64,000 bases of DNA from Terriglobales bacterium (GCA_025934735.1 JAICWP010000004.1:62001-126000), one strand, 5' to 3'; shown: positions 8,852-18,004, counted from the first letter of the stretch. Numbers and translations: made by a program. Notes: a model not told the origin generated them from the letters alone.

Positions 8852-9721
8852 ATGGCGTGGCTAATGATCCTGCTGGTGCTGATCGCCGCACCGCTGTTCG
8901 GGCAAACACCAACCCAGGTACGAGTTATTGCGTTTGGGGCGCATCCCGACGATTGCGACTTGCGCGCCGGAGGGTTGGCGGCAAAGTACGCCGCTCTGGG
9001 CTACAAAGTGAAGTTTGTATCCGTGACCAACGGCGACGCCGGGCATCAGTCCATGGGCGGCGGCCAACTGGCCAAGCGCCGCCGGGCCGAGGCCCAAGAA
9101 GCGGCGCGCCGGATCGGGATCGAATACGAGGTTCTGGACAACCACGATGGCGAACTGCTGCCCACCCTGCCGGTGCGCAACCAGGTCATCCGCGAAATTC
9201 GCCAGTGGAAGGCCGACATTGTGTTGTCGCCCCGGCCCAACGACTACCACCCCGACCACCGCTACACCGGCGTGCTGGTGCAAGATGCGGCATACATGGT
9301 CACCGTGCCCAACCTGGTGACCGATGTTCCGGCGCTGCGAAAAAATCCCGTGTTCGTCTACTTCTGGGATCCCTTTACCCAGCCCCAGCCCTTCCGGCCG
9401 GACATCGTGGTTTCCATTGACGACGTCTACCCAAAGAAACTGGACATGCTGGATGCGCACGTCTCCCAGTTTTACGAGTGGCTCCCATGGCATGACGGGC
9501 TGCTCGAGCAAGTGCCGAAGGATCCCGCCGCGCGGAAGCAATGGCTGGCGACGCAGCAGCCGGATAACGTTCTGCCGGAGTGGCGCCCGGCGCTGGAGAA
9601 GCGCTACGGCCCAGCTGCTGCGAACATCAAGCACGCCGAAGCGTTCGAGATCACGGAATACGGCCGCCAGCCCAGCGAACAGGAAATTCGGCAGATGTTT
9701 CCGTTCTTTCCAGTCAAATAG
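8852..9721 (+). CDS. Secreted PIG-L / LmbE family N-deacetylase
   Basis: A 289-residue protein with a signal peptide (LMILLVLIAAPLFGQ) and the zinc-dependent de-N-acetylase fold of the PIG-L/LmbE family. The metal and catalytic motif AHPDD is at residues 30-34 and the second motif DYHPDHR at 131-137. The family removes N-acetyl groups from GlcNAc-type substrates (GlcNAc-PI, GlcNAc-malate, mycothiol precursors). A signal peptide argues against the cytosolic bacillithiol enzyme BshB. ATG 8852 has GGAGG seven bases upstream; the frame is open 15 codons upstream. The next gene starts 60 bp on and is not obviously linked. Confidence 0.85.
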   Translation: MAWLMILLVLIAAPLFGQTPTQVRVIAFGAHPDDCDLRAGGLAAKYAALGYKVKFVSVTNGDAGHQSMGGGQLAKRRRAEAQEAARRIGIEYEVLDNHDGELLPTLPVRNQVIREIRQWKADIVLSPRPNDYHPDHRYTGVLVQDAAYMVTVPNLVTDVPALRKNPVFVYFWDPFTQPQPFRPDIVVSIDDVYPKKLDMLDAHVSQFYEWLPWHDGLLEQVPKDPAARKQWLATQQPDNVLPEWRPALEKRYGPAAANIKHAEAFEITEYGRQPSEQEIRQMFPFFPVK

Positions 9722-9781
9722 CGGCGCAGTGCGGGCTGCCGTCTCGGACTAGCTTCCCCGGCAGGACTAGAATTTTGGGGT

Positions 9782-10231
9782 ATGAACCAAACTTCTGCCG
9801 ATTACCGCAAAGCCACCGCGGTTGAGCGCATCTTCAATCGCGCCTTTGGCGTGCTTGTGGGCGTGGGTTTGGGGCTGCCGCACAATTATCTGGTCCAGGT
9901 TCAAGGACGCAAGAGCGGGAAGATTTACTCCACTCCCATTGACCTGCTGGAGCTGGGAGGCAAGCGGTACCTGGTGGCGCCGCGCGGGCGCACGCAGTGG
10001 GTGCGCAACGCTGAGGCTGCAGGCCAGGTGATGTTGAAGAAGGGGAGGACCCGGCTGCGGTACCGTATTCGAGCCATCCCCGACGAGTCCAAACCCGAAC
10101 TGCTCAAGGCTTATCTGGATCGGTTCAAGACGACGGTGCAGCGCTACTTTCCTGTCCCGGCCGGCTCGCCGCCGCAAGCTTTCGCGGAGATCGCAGGCAA
10201 CTACCCCGTATTCGAATTGCTGCCGGAATAG
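9782..10231 (+). CDS. Nitroreductase/quinone reductase of the deazaflavin (F420)-type split-barrel family
   Basis: A 149-residue protein resembling the Ddn-like family: the core Q-G-R-K-S-G-K-x-Y-x-T-P motif (GRKSGKIYSTPID near 42-54), then LVAPRGRTQWVRNAEAAGQV, where the family contacts the cofactor phosphate. Actinobacterial members use reduced F420; in Acidobacteriota the cofactor is less certain and could be F420 or FMN. No signal peptide. It ends three bases from the convergent SIMPL gene. Confidence 0.75.
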   Translation: MNQTSADYRKATAVERIFNRAFGVLVGVGLGLPHNYLVQVQGRKSGKIYSTPIDLLELGGKRYLVAPRGRTQWVRNAEAAGQVMLKKGRTRLRYRIRAIPDESKPELLKAYLDRFKTTVQRYFPVPAGSPPQAFAEIAGNYPVFELLPE

Positions 10232-10234
10232 CCG

Positions 10235-10960
10235 TTACTTCATGCTGAACAGCGCGTTCACATGGGCTGTGACCGTAATCTTCTGGGGCGTGAACTGTTC
10301 GGTGGGCGCGGGTGTGGCCATCCCCGCCGCCCCCATGCTGCGCGCCATCATCGGAGTCACTACCCGCACTTGCTCAAACGTATCCACCGAGGCATAGGAA
10401 AGCTCACCCAAGGCCCTCTGCGCGGCGCGCGCAACCGCCTCTGCCTCGGCACGGGCGCGCTGGTAAGCATCCTCGGTGGCCCGCAACTTGGCGGCATCCA
10501 TGTTCTCCAGGGTGTAGCTGACGCTCTGGTTGGCGGTTACATCGAGCTCGGAAAGTTGCGCAACAAGGGGCGCAATTTTGGAGAAATCGCGTAACTTCAG
10601 GGAAACGCTGCTGTTCACGCGATAGGCGATCAGCTTGCGCTTGGGGCTGCGGTAGTCATAAACCGGATCCAGCGAAAAGAAACCGATTTCCGCCGCCTTG
10701 GGTTCAATGCCATTCGAGCGCAGAATGCGGCGGATCTGGTCCGTGGCCTGGCTGGCGCGGTCATAAGCCGCCTTGGCGGTCTCCTCCTGGGCGGAAATGT
10801 TGAACTGCACCAGCGCTGTATCGGGTGCGGATTCGTACTTGCCGTCCGCGCCCACGTAAATGGTGTTGGGCTGAGCCGTCACCGCCGGGTGTTCCTGCGC
10901 CATGGCGGCGGCAGCCAGCAGAAGCGTGGCCGCACAAAATACCGCAAGCCTGCTGGTCAT
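10235..10960 (-). CDS. Secreted SIMPL (DUF541) domain protein
   Basis: A 241-residue protein with a cleavable signal peptide (AVFCAATLLLAAAAMAQ) and the SIMPL/DUF541 fold: V-G-A-D-G-K-Y-E-S-A-P-D-T-A near the start, the long A-x-D-R-A-x-Q-A-T-D-Q-I helix, and the central YRVNSSVSLKLRD strand. E. coli YggE and BP26 of Brucella belong here; they form ring-like periplasmic oligomers of unclear function linked to oxidative stress. The ATG follows GGGAAGGCT. Probably independent of the next gene on this strand (69 bp gap). Confidence 0.85.
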   Translation of the reverse strand: MTSRLAVFCAATLLLAAAAMAQEHPAVTAQPNTIYVGADGKYESAPDTALVQFNISAQEETAKAAYDRASQATDQIRRILRSNGIEPKAAEIGFFSLDPVYDYRSPKRKLIAYRVNSSVSLKLRDFSKIAPLVAQLSELDVTANQSVSYTLENMDAAKLRATEDAYQRARAEAEAVARAAQRALGELSYASVDTFEQVRVVTPMMARSMGAAGMATPAPTEQFTPQKITVTAHVNALFSMK

Positions 10961-11029
10961 AGCCTTCCCGTTCTTTCCGACCCATTCGCAACCAGCCCAC
11001 GCTGGCGCTACCGGACCGGAAGCGCCATT

Positions 11030-11680
11030 CTAGTGCAGCGGCACCTGCAGCGGGCGATCGAGGCGGACTTCCAGCATCTGTCCCTTGTCCAGCTTGAGGT
11101 CGCGGTCGGTCAGAAGGCCGGCGCCCAAACCGGCACCTCCGCCCACTCCTGCGCCAATAGCCGCTCCGTGGCTGCCGCCCGCAACCACGCCCCCCAGCGC
11201 GCCCACCCCGGCTCCAACGGCGGCGCTCTCGATCATTCGGCCCTTGTTGGGGCCCTTGCGCTCAATATCGCCTTCGGCGTTGGGCTGCTTGACCGCGTGC
11301 TCTCCGGGCACTCCGGTCACGGTCACCACCAGCGGCATCCAGCCGTGCTGGGTTTCAATTTCATCAAAGCTGAGCAGGAGCCGGGCGTGGAAGCCACGGT
11401 CCACGGAACTCACGTGCCCTTTGATTTTCTTGCCCCGGGGAATCACGGCTCCGCCAGGAGCGGTAAGATCCTCCGCCAGCTTGCCCTGGAAGTGTTTGCC
11501 CGGCTTCACTTTGCGGGTATCCAGCTTATCGCTCAGGCGAATGATGAACTTAGTTCCTTCGGGAATGGAGTTGGAGGGCGCAGCCGGCGATACCGGCAGA
11601 CGCTGGCTCAAGGTTTGGGCGGCTGCCAATCCTGCCAGGAGCAGGGAACAGCACGCCACGCGTGGAACGAGTCTCCGCAT
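11030..11680 (-). CDS. Secreted protein with glycine-zipper segment
   Basis: A 216-residue protein. A signal peptide (RVACCSLLLAGLAAAQ) precedes a beta-rich domain (PEGTKFIIRLSDKL, PGKHFQGKLAEDL, AVIPRGKKIKGHV) of a kind seen in TrbI-like and envelope stress proteins. Residues around 150-190 form a long Gly/Ala zipper (GAAVGAGVGALGGVVAGG) able to pack in or against a membrane, and a final strand VRLDRPLQVPL closes the protein. The function is unknown. The design suggests an outer-membrane or periplasmic structural protein. Confidence 0.65.
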   Translation of the reverse strand: MRRLVPRVACCSLLLAGLAAAQTLSQRLPVSPAAPSNSIPEGTKFIIRLSDKLDTRKVKPGKHFQGKLAEDLTAPGGAVIPRGKKIKGHVSSVDRGFHARLLLSFDEIETQHGWMPLVVTVTGVPGEHAVKQPNAEGDIERKGPNKGRMIESAAVGAGVGALGGVVAGGSHGAAIGAGVGGGAGLGAGLLTDRDLKLDKGQMLEVRLDRPLQVPLH

Positions 11681-11791
11681 GTCCGGACCTCTAGGTTATG
11701 TGAGTTGCTGAACCTTGGATGCTTGCTTCCGCCATTCGGCTGCTTAGGACCGCCCGGCGGAGGTTTTCCCAATTGTTTTTCACACTTTCGC

Positions 11792-11804
11792 CGTAAAATT
11801 TACG
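11792..11804. promoter_or_regulatory. 13-bp palindrome CGTAAA-A-TTTACG before the small membrane gene
   Basis: Perfect 6-bp arms around one central base, 55 bp upstream of the start at 11859 and between divergent genes. It could be an operator or part of an AT-rich promoter. No regulator can be assigned. Confidence 0.3.
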
Positions 11805-11858
11805 ATTGCGGGTGCGCCGTGGTTGTGTAAGGCTTTAAGGAGCCGACAAGGAGGCTCG

Positions 11859-12065
11859 ATGCGGAAATGGTATGTGCCATTGGCGGTTCTGGGCGTGGCC
11901 GGCCTGGGAGCGCTCTTGCTGACGGAGCGCGGCCGGCAGACCTTGCGCTGGCTGAGCGAAAACCTGCAGCGCGCGGTGGAGTGGAATGAAGCCGCGCAAC
12001 GCGAACTGGATCGAATTCAAGTTGCCCTGAACCGAGTTGCCGACTCGCTGGAGGCGGTGCGGTAG
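11859..12065 (+). CDS. Small YtxH-like membrane-anchored coiled-coil protein
   Basis: A 68-residue protein with one N-terminal membrane helix (VPLAVLGVAGLGALLLT) followed by an amphipathic helix (LRWLSENLQRAVEWNEAAQ and onward to the C-terminus). AAGGAGG lies five bases before the ATG, which is why this start is preferred over the GTG-type start 12 codons upstream. The layout resembles short YtxH-type proteins but similarity is too weak to name. Function unknown. Confidence 0.65.
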   Translation: MRKWYVPLAVLGVAGLGALLLTERGRQTLRWLSENLQRAVEWNEAAQRELDRIQVALNRVADSLEAVR

Positions 12066-12184
12066 TCTTCTGCTTTTTTCCTGGTTGCGCGCCTGTCTTT
12101 TCGTTCCCTGCATCGCCTGGCCGCCTGTCTTAGCAGGGACGCACGTCTTGAACTCTCGGAACTGATTGGAATTGCAGGTGGAAG

Positions 12185-13339
12185 TTAGCGAACGACCGCG
12201 CTGTAGGACAAGCGGGCGCGGGCGTTGATCTGCTTGCGCAAATCTTCCCAGATGGTGCCGGGCATTGCCAGAAAAACTCGAACAACGTCGGGGTCGAACT
12301 GCCGTCCCGACCACGCCTCGATCTCCTTGCGGGCCGCATCAATGGACTGTGCCGGACGATAGGGGCGATCGGAAGTAATGGCGTCCAGGGTGTCGGCCAC
12401 CGCAAATATCCGGGCTCCCAGCGGGATTTCATTGCCCTTCAATCCGCGCGGATACCCGGTGCCGTCGTATTTCTCCTGGTGAGCGTAAACAATCTCTGAG
12501 GGTTCCTGGAGAAATGGAATTTTTTTGAGTATCTGGTAACCGTGGAAGCAATGCTCGCGCATAATTTCCACTTCCGGCGGTTCGAGCTTCGCCGGTTTGC
12601 GCAGAATGTTGTCGGGGATGGCCATCTTGCCGATGTCGTGCAGGAAGGCGCCGCGGGCAATCGTGCGCATTTCGCGGCTTTCCGCGTGAATGCCCATGGC
12701 GCGGGCGATGGCGATGGTGAAGGCGGTAACCCGGCGGGAGTGGCCTTCTGTTTCCGCGTCCTTTAAATCAAGAGCATCGCCCAGCGCCTCCAGGGTGATG
12801 TCATAGGAGCGTTCCAGTTCGGCATTGAGCCGCTGCAAGTCATTGTTGACTTGTTTCAGTGTGCTGTTGGCGTCGGTAAGGTCGCGGTTGGCTTGGTGAA
12901 GCTCACGGGTGCGCTCCTCGACTAGGCCTTCCAGCCTGGTTTGATAAGCCCGGTTCTCCATCTTAAGACGGCGATTTTCCAGGGCTCGGCGGGCAGTGGC
13001 CAGCAACTGCTCCCGCTCAAAGGGTTTCAGCAGGTAATCGTAGGCGCCGTTGCGAATCGCCGCGAGCGCTACGGAGATGTCATGCACTGCCGTGACCATC
13101 ACCACCGGCATGTCCGGATATCTTTCCTTGGTGCGCTCCAGCAGGCCAATACCATCCAGCTCCGCCATCATCAGATCGGAAAGAATCAGCTCGAATTGCC
13201 CACCAGAATCGAGAATGGCCAGCGCCTCTTTGCCGGAGCCGGCTTGCTGACATTTGTAGCCAGCCGATCCGAGCATCGAGCTTACGATCTCGCGAATGGG
13301 TTCTTCGTCGTCGACGACAAGAATTCGCTCTGCAGGCAT
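12185..13339 (-). CDS. Response regulator with HD-GYP domain (c-di-GMP phosphodiesterase type)
   Basis: A 384-residue cytosolic regulator. Residues 1-120 form a receiver with the acidic pocket DDEE at 10-13, phospho-acceptor D55 and the conserved Lys in LLKPF near 105. A coiled coil (about 128-178) links it to an HD-GYP domain with GHSRRV near 199, the metal pair H234-D235 (HDIGK), and HQEKYDGTGYP at 287-297, where HHE is the commonest form. HD-GYP domains hydrolyse c-di-GMP to pGpG or GMP. It is divergent from the hybrid kinase at 13486, separated by 146 bp, and is a plausible output partner for it. The PilZ proteins at 39.5-40.7 kb would be c-di-GMP receptors in the same cell. Confidence 0.9.
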   Translation of the reverse strand: MPAERILVVDDEEPIREIVSSMLGSAGYKCQQAGSGKEALAILDSGGQFELILSDLMMAELDGIGLLERTKERYPDMPVVMVTAVHDISVALAAIRNGAYDYLLKPFEREQLLATARRALENRRLKMENRAYQTRLEGLVEERTRELHQANRDLTDANSTLKQVNNDLQRLNAELERSYDITLEALGDALDLKDAETEGHSRRVTAFTIAIARAMGIHAESREMRTIARGAFLHDIGKMAIPDNILRKPAKLEPPEVEIMREHCFHGYQILKKIPFLQEPSEIVYAHQEKYDGTGYPRGLKGNEIPLGARIFAVADTLDAITSDRPYRPAQSIDAARKEIEAWSGRQFDPDVVRVFLAMPGTIWEDLRKQINARARLSYSAVVR

Positions 13340-13485
13340 ATGTTGGCCCAGTCTGGGGGGGAAGGGAGATTGTAGCGCAATTCTGCGGCGGTATTGGTGT
13401 ATTAACCGTAGTAACCATGATTCCTTAGGTATTCCATGCTATATAGCCGGTACCGTTCCCGAATACGGAAGCGCGCGTTGGGGAG

Positions 13486-16400
13486 GTGCGCCTGCCGCAG
13501 GGTACCCAACTCGTTGGCGCAAATCTGCCGGCGGAGTCCTTTGCTGTACTGGCTCTGCTGGCGGCCAGCCTACTTGTGTTTCGCACTTTCCGGGAGCGCT
13601 ATTTCCTTACCTGGATCGTAGGCTGGCTCGCCTATGTTATTTACAGCTCGCCAGTTATCCTCAGCCTGGGGGGTGCCTCTCCGCCCCGGGCGCTTCGCGA
13701 CGCTATCTTCCTGTTCGCGGTTTTTCTCCTCTCCTCAGCTATCCTGATCTACTCGGAAACGCCGCGCCTGGTGCTGCCCGCGGCGGTTGCAACCGGCGTT
13801 GCCATCATTACGGTGGTACTGAGAGGCCTATGGTGGCCGCACTCGGTATGGCTTCCGTGGCTGCCCTCCCTGCTTCTTCACCTAATTACTGTGGTAGCTG
13901 CCCTGCAGTTACTGCGTTATACCTGGGCGCGCTGGGCAGCAGGCCCTTGGCTGATGGCCGGCACTCTGGTCTTACTGCACTTTCGAGGAGGCTGGTTCGA
14001 CCACCATTTCCTTCCCGCCCTGGATTTGCCGATTGACGTGTTGCTCGGCGTCAGCATGCTGATGATCGTCTTTGACGAATCGCGGCTGCGCACTCTGCGC
14101 TTGGGCGTGGTCAACAGCCTGGCCACTGCCATCGCGCAGGCTCAAGATGCCAATTCCATGCTGCTGGTGGCCCTGCAGGAACTGAAGCAGCTGATGAAAG
14201 CACGGGCGGCCTGGTTCCGCGTGCTGGAAGGTGAGCGGATGGTGATCACCGAGCACGTTGGCCTCTCGCTGGAGTTCCTGAAGAGCCACCGTTTCCGCGA
14301 AATGGATGAGGTGCTCACCCAGGTCCTGCATACCGGCGAACCCTTCGTACACCGCGTGCGCGAGACCGATGCTTCCACGGCGCAAGCGTTACGCCAGCAA
14401 GGCTTCGAGCATTTGCTGCTGGTTCCCGTGAAAGGCCGGAAGGCTGTTATCGGCGTGCTGGCCCTGGCCGGCGGCAAGCACCGCTGCTATAGCGCGGACG
14501 AGTTTGCATTTTTGAAGTCCACCGCCAACCAGTTGGGCATTGCGGCCGAGAACCTTCGCTTGTTCGGGCAGATTCGGCGCTCGCAGCGGGAATGGATCAG
14601 CACCTTCGACTCCATGGAAGACTTCATCCTGGTGCATGATGGGCAGAACCGCATCATGAAGGTGAACCGGGCGCTGCTGCGGCGCTTGGGACGCTCTCCC
14701 GCCGAAGTTATTCATCGCAGCTGCGAGGAAGTGTTGCCCCACCAGGCCGGATGGGAAGGCTGTCCTTACTGCGGGCGGGACGCCAGTGACTTGATGGAGG
14801 AAAACGATCCCTGCTTTGGTGGATTTTCTCTGGTTTCCACCTCCTCCTATGTGTGGACTTCCTCTTACCGCGAAGAAGGCCGCAAACAACTGGGCACCGT
14901 TCACATCATCCGCGACACCACCGACCGGCGCACCGCGGAAGAGAAATACCGGCTGCTTTTTGAGCAGGTCCAGGAGGGCGTGTTTGTAGCCGATGCCCAG
15001 GGCAAGCTGCTGGACTGCAACCAAGCCCTGGTCGCAATGCTGGGCTACGACAGCAGGGAAGAGTTGCTGGCGCTCAGCGCTGATGCCCTATACGGCTCGC
15101 CGGAACAGCGAAACGCCCTGCTGCAGGCGATTGGCGAACACAGCTATGTTCGCAGCTTTGAAGTGCAGCTGCGGAAGAAGGACGGCAATACGCTGGCCGC
15201 CTCTGAGACCAGCTTTGCCACCCGTAATGAGGCAGGCCAAATAGAGCGCTATCAGGGTTTCCTGCTCGACGTTACGGAAAAGAAGCGGGCGGAAGACGAG
15301 ATTCGCCGCCGCAACCTGGAACTGCACGCGCTAAACGCCATTGCGGTCATTGCCACACAGTCATTTGACCTGGATGAAATCCTCAACCTGACCCTGCGCC
15401 AACTGGTGAGCCTGTTTGCGGCGGAAACCGGGTCCGTGTACTTAAGCGATAACGGCTCCTCCACCCTGCGCCGGCGCGCCGCCTGGGGACATCGCAGCGA
15501 CTCGGCCACGCGCTCCGCCAGTACGGCTGTCCTTCCGGAGGAGTTTTGGCGGACGCTGACCAGTTCGCGCACAGAAGTCATCACCGATCGGGATGCGGAT
15601 CGCCTGCCCGCCATCGCGGCCGACTTCGTGCGTGACGAGGGCCTGCGCTCCTGGATGTGGGTGATCCTGTGGAGCCAGGAACAGCCCATGGGCGTGCTCG
15701 GAGTCAGCAGCCGCAAGGAGCGCGAGTTCGCCCCCACCGATGAGAGGCTGCTTATCGCCATTGGCCGGCAGCTGGCCACTACCATCGAAAAGATCCGTTT
15801 ATACGAGGAAACGACGCGCGCCTACGACGACCTGCGCCGCACCCAAGCGCAGCTGCTGCAGAGCGAAAAGATGTCGGCCATCGGGCAGTTGATTGCCGGC
15901 GTGGCCCACGAACTCAACAACCCGCTCACCGCCATCCTGGGTTATGCGCAGTTGCTGGAGAGCGAAGCGCTGGACGAGCGCAGCCTCGATTTTGTGCGCA
16001 AGCTGCTCAAACAGGCGCAGCGCACCCATCGCCTGGTGCAGAACCTGCTCTCCTTTGCCCGCCAGCGCACGCCGCAGAAGATCCCGGTTGACATCCGCCG
16101 CGTGGTGGACGACACACTCTCCTTGCGGGAGTACGACTTCAAGCGCGGCAACATCACGGTGCAGCGTGAAATCGCCGAGGAGCTTCCCGCCGTCACTGCC
16201 GACCCGCACCAGTTGGAGCAGGTGTTTCTCAACATCACCAACAACGCGGTGGATGCCATGCTGGAAATGGAGCGCGGCGGGGTGCTATTCGTAAACGTGT
16301 ATGCCGAGAACGGAGCGGTGTGCGTTGAGTTTCGCGATACCGGCCCGGGAATCTCCGATCCCAAGCGTATTTTCGATCCTTTCTACACCACCAAACCCGT

Positions 16401-16971
16401 GGGTAAAGGCACGGGTCTGGGTCTCAGCATCTGCTATGGCATTGTGAAAGAACATGGCGGAGAGATAGAAGCCCGCAATGCGCCGGAGGGCGGCGCGGCC
16501 TTGCTGGTGCGCCTGCCCGCCGGCGGAAAGCCGGAGCCGCTCCGCACTCCTGGGCTTACTCCGGCGCGCCAGTTGGTTCTGCAGGGACGCCTGCTCCTGG
16601 TGGAGGACGAGGAAGCGGTGCTGGAGTTTGAACGCGAAGTACTGGCCGGGGCAGGCGCTGAGGTGGTGACCGCCTCCGATTCCGAGAAGGCCCGCGCTCT
16701 GCTCAGCGGCGGCGGTTTTGATGCCCTCATTCTGAATGGCTCCATGCCGGACGGCTGGAGCGCTATCCATATCCATAGCTGGGTGGCCGAACACTCTACG
16801 TCCATGGTGCGCCGGCTGCTTTTCACCTTTTCCACCCTGGATGGCGACACACAAACCTTTCTTGAGCGAAACCGCATCTCTTATTTGGTCAAGCCTTTCG
16901 ATGTGGGGGAACTGATCGCCACTACCCGCAGGCTGCTGGAAAAGAGCCTGACGGCCACGGCATCTCGCTAA
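13486..16971 (+). CDS. Large hybrid sensor histidine kinase (membrane sensor, GAF, two PAS, GAF, HisKA, HATPase, degenerate receiver)
   Basis: A 1161-residue inner-membrane kinase. Residues 1-205 hold about seven hydrophobic segments. Then come GAF (about 220-365), PAS (370-485, containing C426-P-Y-C429 and C443), PAS (487-605), GAF (620-775), a dimerisation domain with phospho-accepting H808 in VAHELNNPLT, and an ATPase domain with NITNNAVDAM, DTGPGIS and GTGLGLSI. The C-terminal receiver (about 1035-1160) keeps VEDEE and LVKPF but has N1084 (codon AAT, 16735-16737) where the phospho-acceptor Asp should be. The GTG start is the only start codon between an in-frame TAG at 13444 and the first membrane helix. 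Divergent from the HD-GYP regulator. Confidence 0.88.
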   Translation: MRLPQGTQLVGANLPAESFAVLALLAASLLVFRTFRERYFLTWIVGWLAYVIYSSPVILSLGGASPPRALRDAIFLFAVFLLSSAILIYSETPRLVLPAAVATGVAIITVVLRGLWWPHSVWLPWLPSLLLHLITVVAALQLLRYTWARWAAGPWLMAGTLVLLHFRGGWFDHHFLPALDLPIDVLLGVSMLMIVFDESRLRTLRLGVVNSLATAIAQAQDANSMLLVALQELKQLMKARAAWFRVLEGERMVITEHVGLSLEFLKSHRFREMDEVLTQVLHTGEPFVHRVRETDASTAQALRQQGFEHLLLVPVKGRKAVIGVLALAGGKHRCYSADEFAFLKSTANQLGIAAENLRLFGQIRRSQREWISTFDSMEDFILVHDGQNRIMKVNRALLRRLGRSPAEVIHRSCEEVLPHQAGWEGCPYCGRDASDLMEENDPCFGGFSLVSTSSYVWTSSYREEGRKQLGTVHIIRDTTDRRTAEEKYRLLFEQVQEGVFVADAQGKLLDCNQALVAMLGYDSREELLALSADALYGSPEQRNALLQAIGEHSYVRSFEVQLRKKDGNTLAASETSFATRNEAGQIERYQGFLLDVTEKKRAEDEIRRRNLELHALNAIAVIATQSFDLDEILNLTLRQLVSLFAAETGSVYLSDNGSSTLRRRAAWGHRSDSATRSASTAVLPEEFWRTLTSSRTEVITDRDADRLPAIAADFVRDEGLRSWMWVILWSQEQPMGVLGVSSRKEREFAPTDERLLIAIGRQLATTIEKIRLYEETTRAYDDLRRTQAQLLQSEKMSAIGQLIAGVAHELNNPLTAILGYAQLLESEALDERSLDFVRKLLKQAQRTHRLVQNLLSFARQRTPQKIPVDIRRVVDDTLSLREYDFKRGNITVQREIAEELPAVTADPHQLEQVFLNITNNAVDAMLEMERGGVLFVNVYAENGAVCVEFRDTGPGISDPKRIFDPFYTTKPVGKGTGLGLSICYGIVKEHGGEIEARNAPEGGAALLVRLPAGGKPEPLRTPGLTPARQLVLQGRLLLVEDEEAVLEFEREVLAGAGAEVVTASDSEKARALLSGGGFDALILNGSMPDGWSAIHIHSWVAEHSTSMVRRLLFTFSTLDGDTQTFLERNRISYLVKPFDVGELIATTRRLLEKSLTATASR

Positions 16972-16996
16972 CCTGCATCGGAACCCTGGTTCCAAG

Positions 16997-17018
16997 TGTG
17001 GGTATTTGGATACCCACA
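16997..17018. terminator. Hairpin TGTGGGTAT-TTGG-ATACCCACA after the kinase gene
   Basis: A perfect 9-bp stem with a 4-base loop, 26 bp after the kinase stop codon. It lacks a following T-run, so it may be a weak terminator, an mRNA 3' stabiliser or a regulator binding site for the sigma-like gene that starts at 17286. The rest of the gap 17019-17285 shows nothing clear. Confidence 0.45.
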
Positions 17019-17285
17019 TTCCCGACTGCGACACTCACACCTGCAGCTACTTCGGAACGAAATACACCGGACCGCATTGCCTTCCAGGGCACCTGTTTCG
17101 CGCTCCTAGACCGCTGCGCCGCTAATAGCAAGGCTTTCCCAGTGCAACTTTGTGCACTGGCAGGGTTTGAATTATTGACTGCCGAACTACTGCAGGTTCG
17201 CGTGAATGGCTGGGAACGTGCAAAAGGAAGAGTGGTTAAAACAGGCAAAAGGTTAGCCCGCACTCAAGTTCCTATAGGGGGAATA

Positions 17286-17807
17286 ATGGCAAGGGCACTC
17301 GATCAAGCAAAGATTACCGGGTTGGCAGCACAATTTCCCGTTGCGGCTGAACAATCCCTCGCACGTTACGAGAAAGCTTACGAAGAGCACCGGCACCGGG
17401 TATATGCGCTGGGCTTCTGGATGACCGACAGCGAGATGGCGGCGGAAGAGATTTCGTCAAGTGTGTTTGCGCGGGCTTTTGCGAACGGCAGCATCCCCAG
17501 CGCGGAAGCCGTGGACCGCATCCTGCTCAGTGAGATTCGCGACCTGATGCCGATCGGCACCCTGCGGCTGAATATGCCTGCCACCAGTGAAGTGGCGTCT
17601 GTGCGCGGCAACGTCAAGCGCGTGGACCTGGAACGCGCGGTGGTGCAACTGCCGGCTACAGAGCGCATGATTTTCCTGCTGCACGACGTGGAGGCTTACG
17701 ATCACGCCCGCATCGCCCGCACCCTGGGCGTCAGCGAGCAGGAATCGCAATTCGGCCTGCATCAGGCCCGCCTGCGGTTACGGGAACTTGTGGCAGCGAA
17801 GGCGTAA
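17286..17807 (+). CDS. Small ECF-like sigma factor with reduced region 2
   Basis: A 173-residue protein. The C-terminal 50 residues form a good sigma region 4 (LPATERMIFLLHDVEAYDH, then ARTLGVSEQESQFGLHQAR and LRLREL). The N-terminal part has a region-2.1/2.2-like helix pair (YEKAYEEHRHRVYALGFWM, SEMAAEEISSSVFARAFA), but the usual 2.3-2.4 promoter-melting block (FRGxSxFxTWLxRIAxN type) is not seen. The ATG at 17286 follows AGGGGG by four bases; the frame is open 96 codons upstream without coding character. No anti-sigma gene is adjacent. It may be a divergent sigma factor or a repurposed DNA-binding regulator. Confidence 0.65.
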   Translation: MARALDQAKITGLAAQFPVAAEQSLARYEKAYEEHRHRVYALGFWMTDSEMAAEEISSSVFARAFANGSIPSAEAVDRILLSEIRDLMPIGTLRLNMPATSEVASVRGNVKRVDLERAVVQLPATERMIFLLHDVEAYDHARIARTLGVSEQESQFGLHQARLRLRELVAAKA

Positions 17808-17835
17808 ATTCAAACATTTTGTTCTGCAGAAGAGG

Positions 17836-17867
17836 GGGCACCTGTTAAAGGTGCCCTTTGTTTTTGT
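17836..17867 (+). terminator. Rho-independent terminator of the sigma-like gene
   Basis: An 8-bp stem GGGCACCT / AGGTGCCC with a 5-base loop is followed by TTTGTTTTTG, 29 bp after the stop codon. A weaker second hairpin (CCCCG / CGGGG, then GTTTTGCTTTT) lies at 17904-17930. Confidence 0.85.
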
Positions 17868-18004
17868 TTGTGCTAATGAACCTTTGCGAACCGCTATCGC
17901 TCACCCCGTGAGGTTCGGGGGTTTTGCTTTTACCGTCAGCCGTAAACCGTCAACGGGGTTGACAGCTCTTTGCGTCTTCCTGCCGCCTGGCGCGTCTAAA
18001 ACCT

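Noticed and set aside
8852-9721. PIG-L protein as the hopanoid deacetylase HpnK
   Set aside because: HpnK belongs to the YdjC family; this protein has AHPDD/HPDH motifs of PIG-L/LmbE and a signal peptide.
17959-17964. TTGACA as a promoter for the sulfite-oxidase-like gene
   Set aside because: No -10-like hexamer occurs 15-19 bp downstream.
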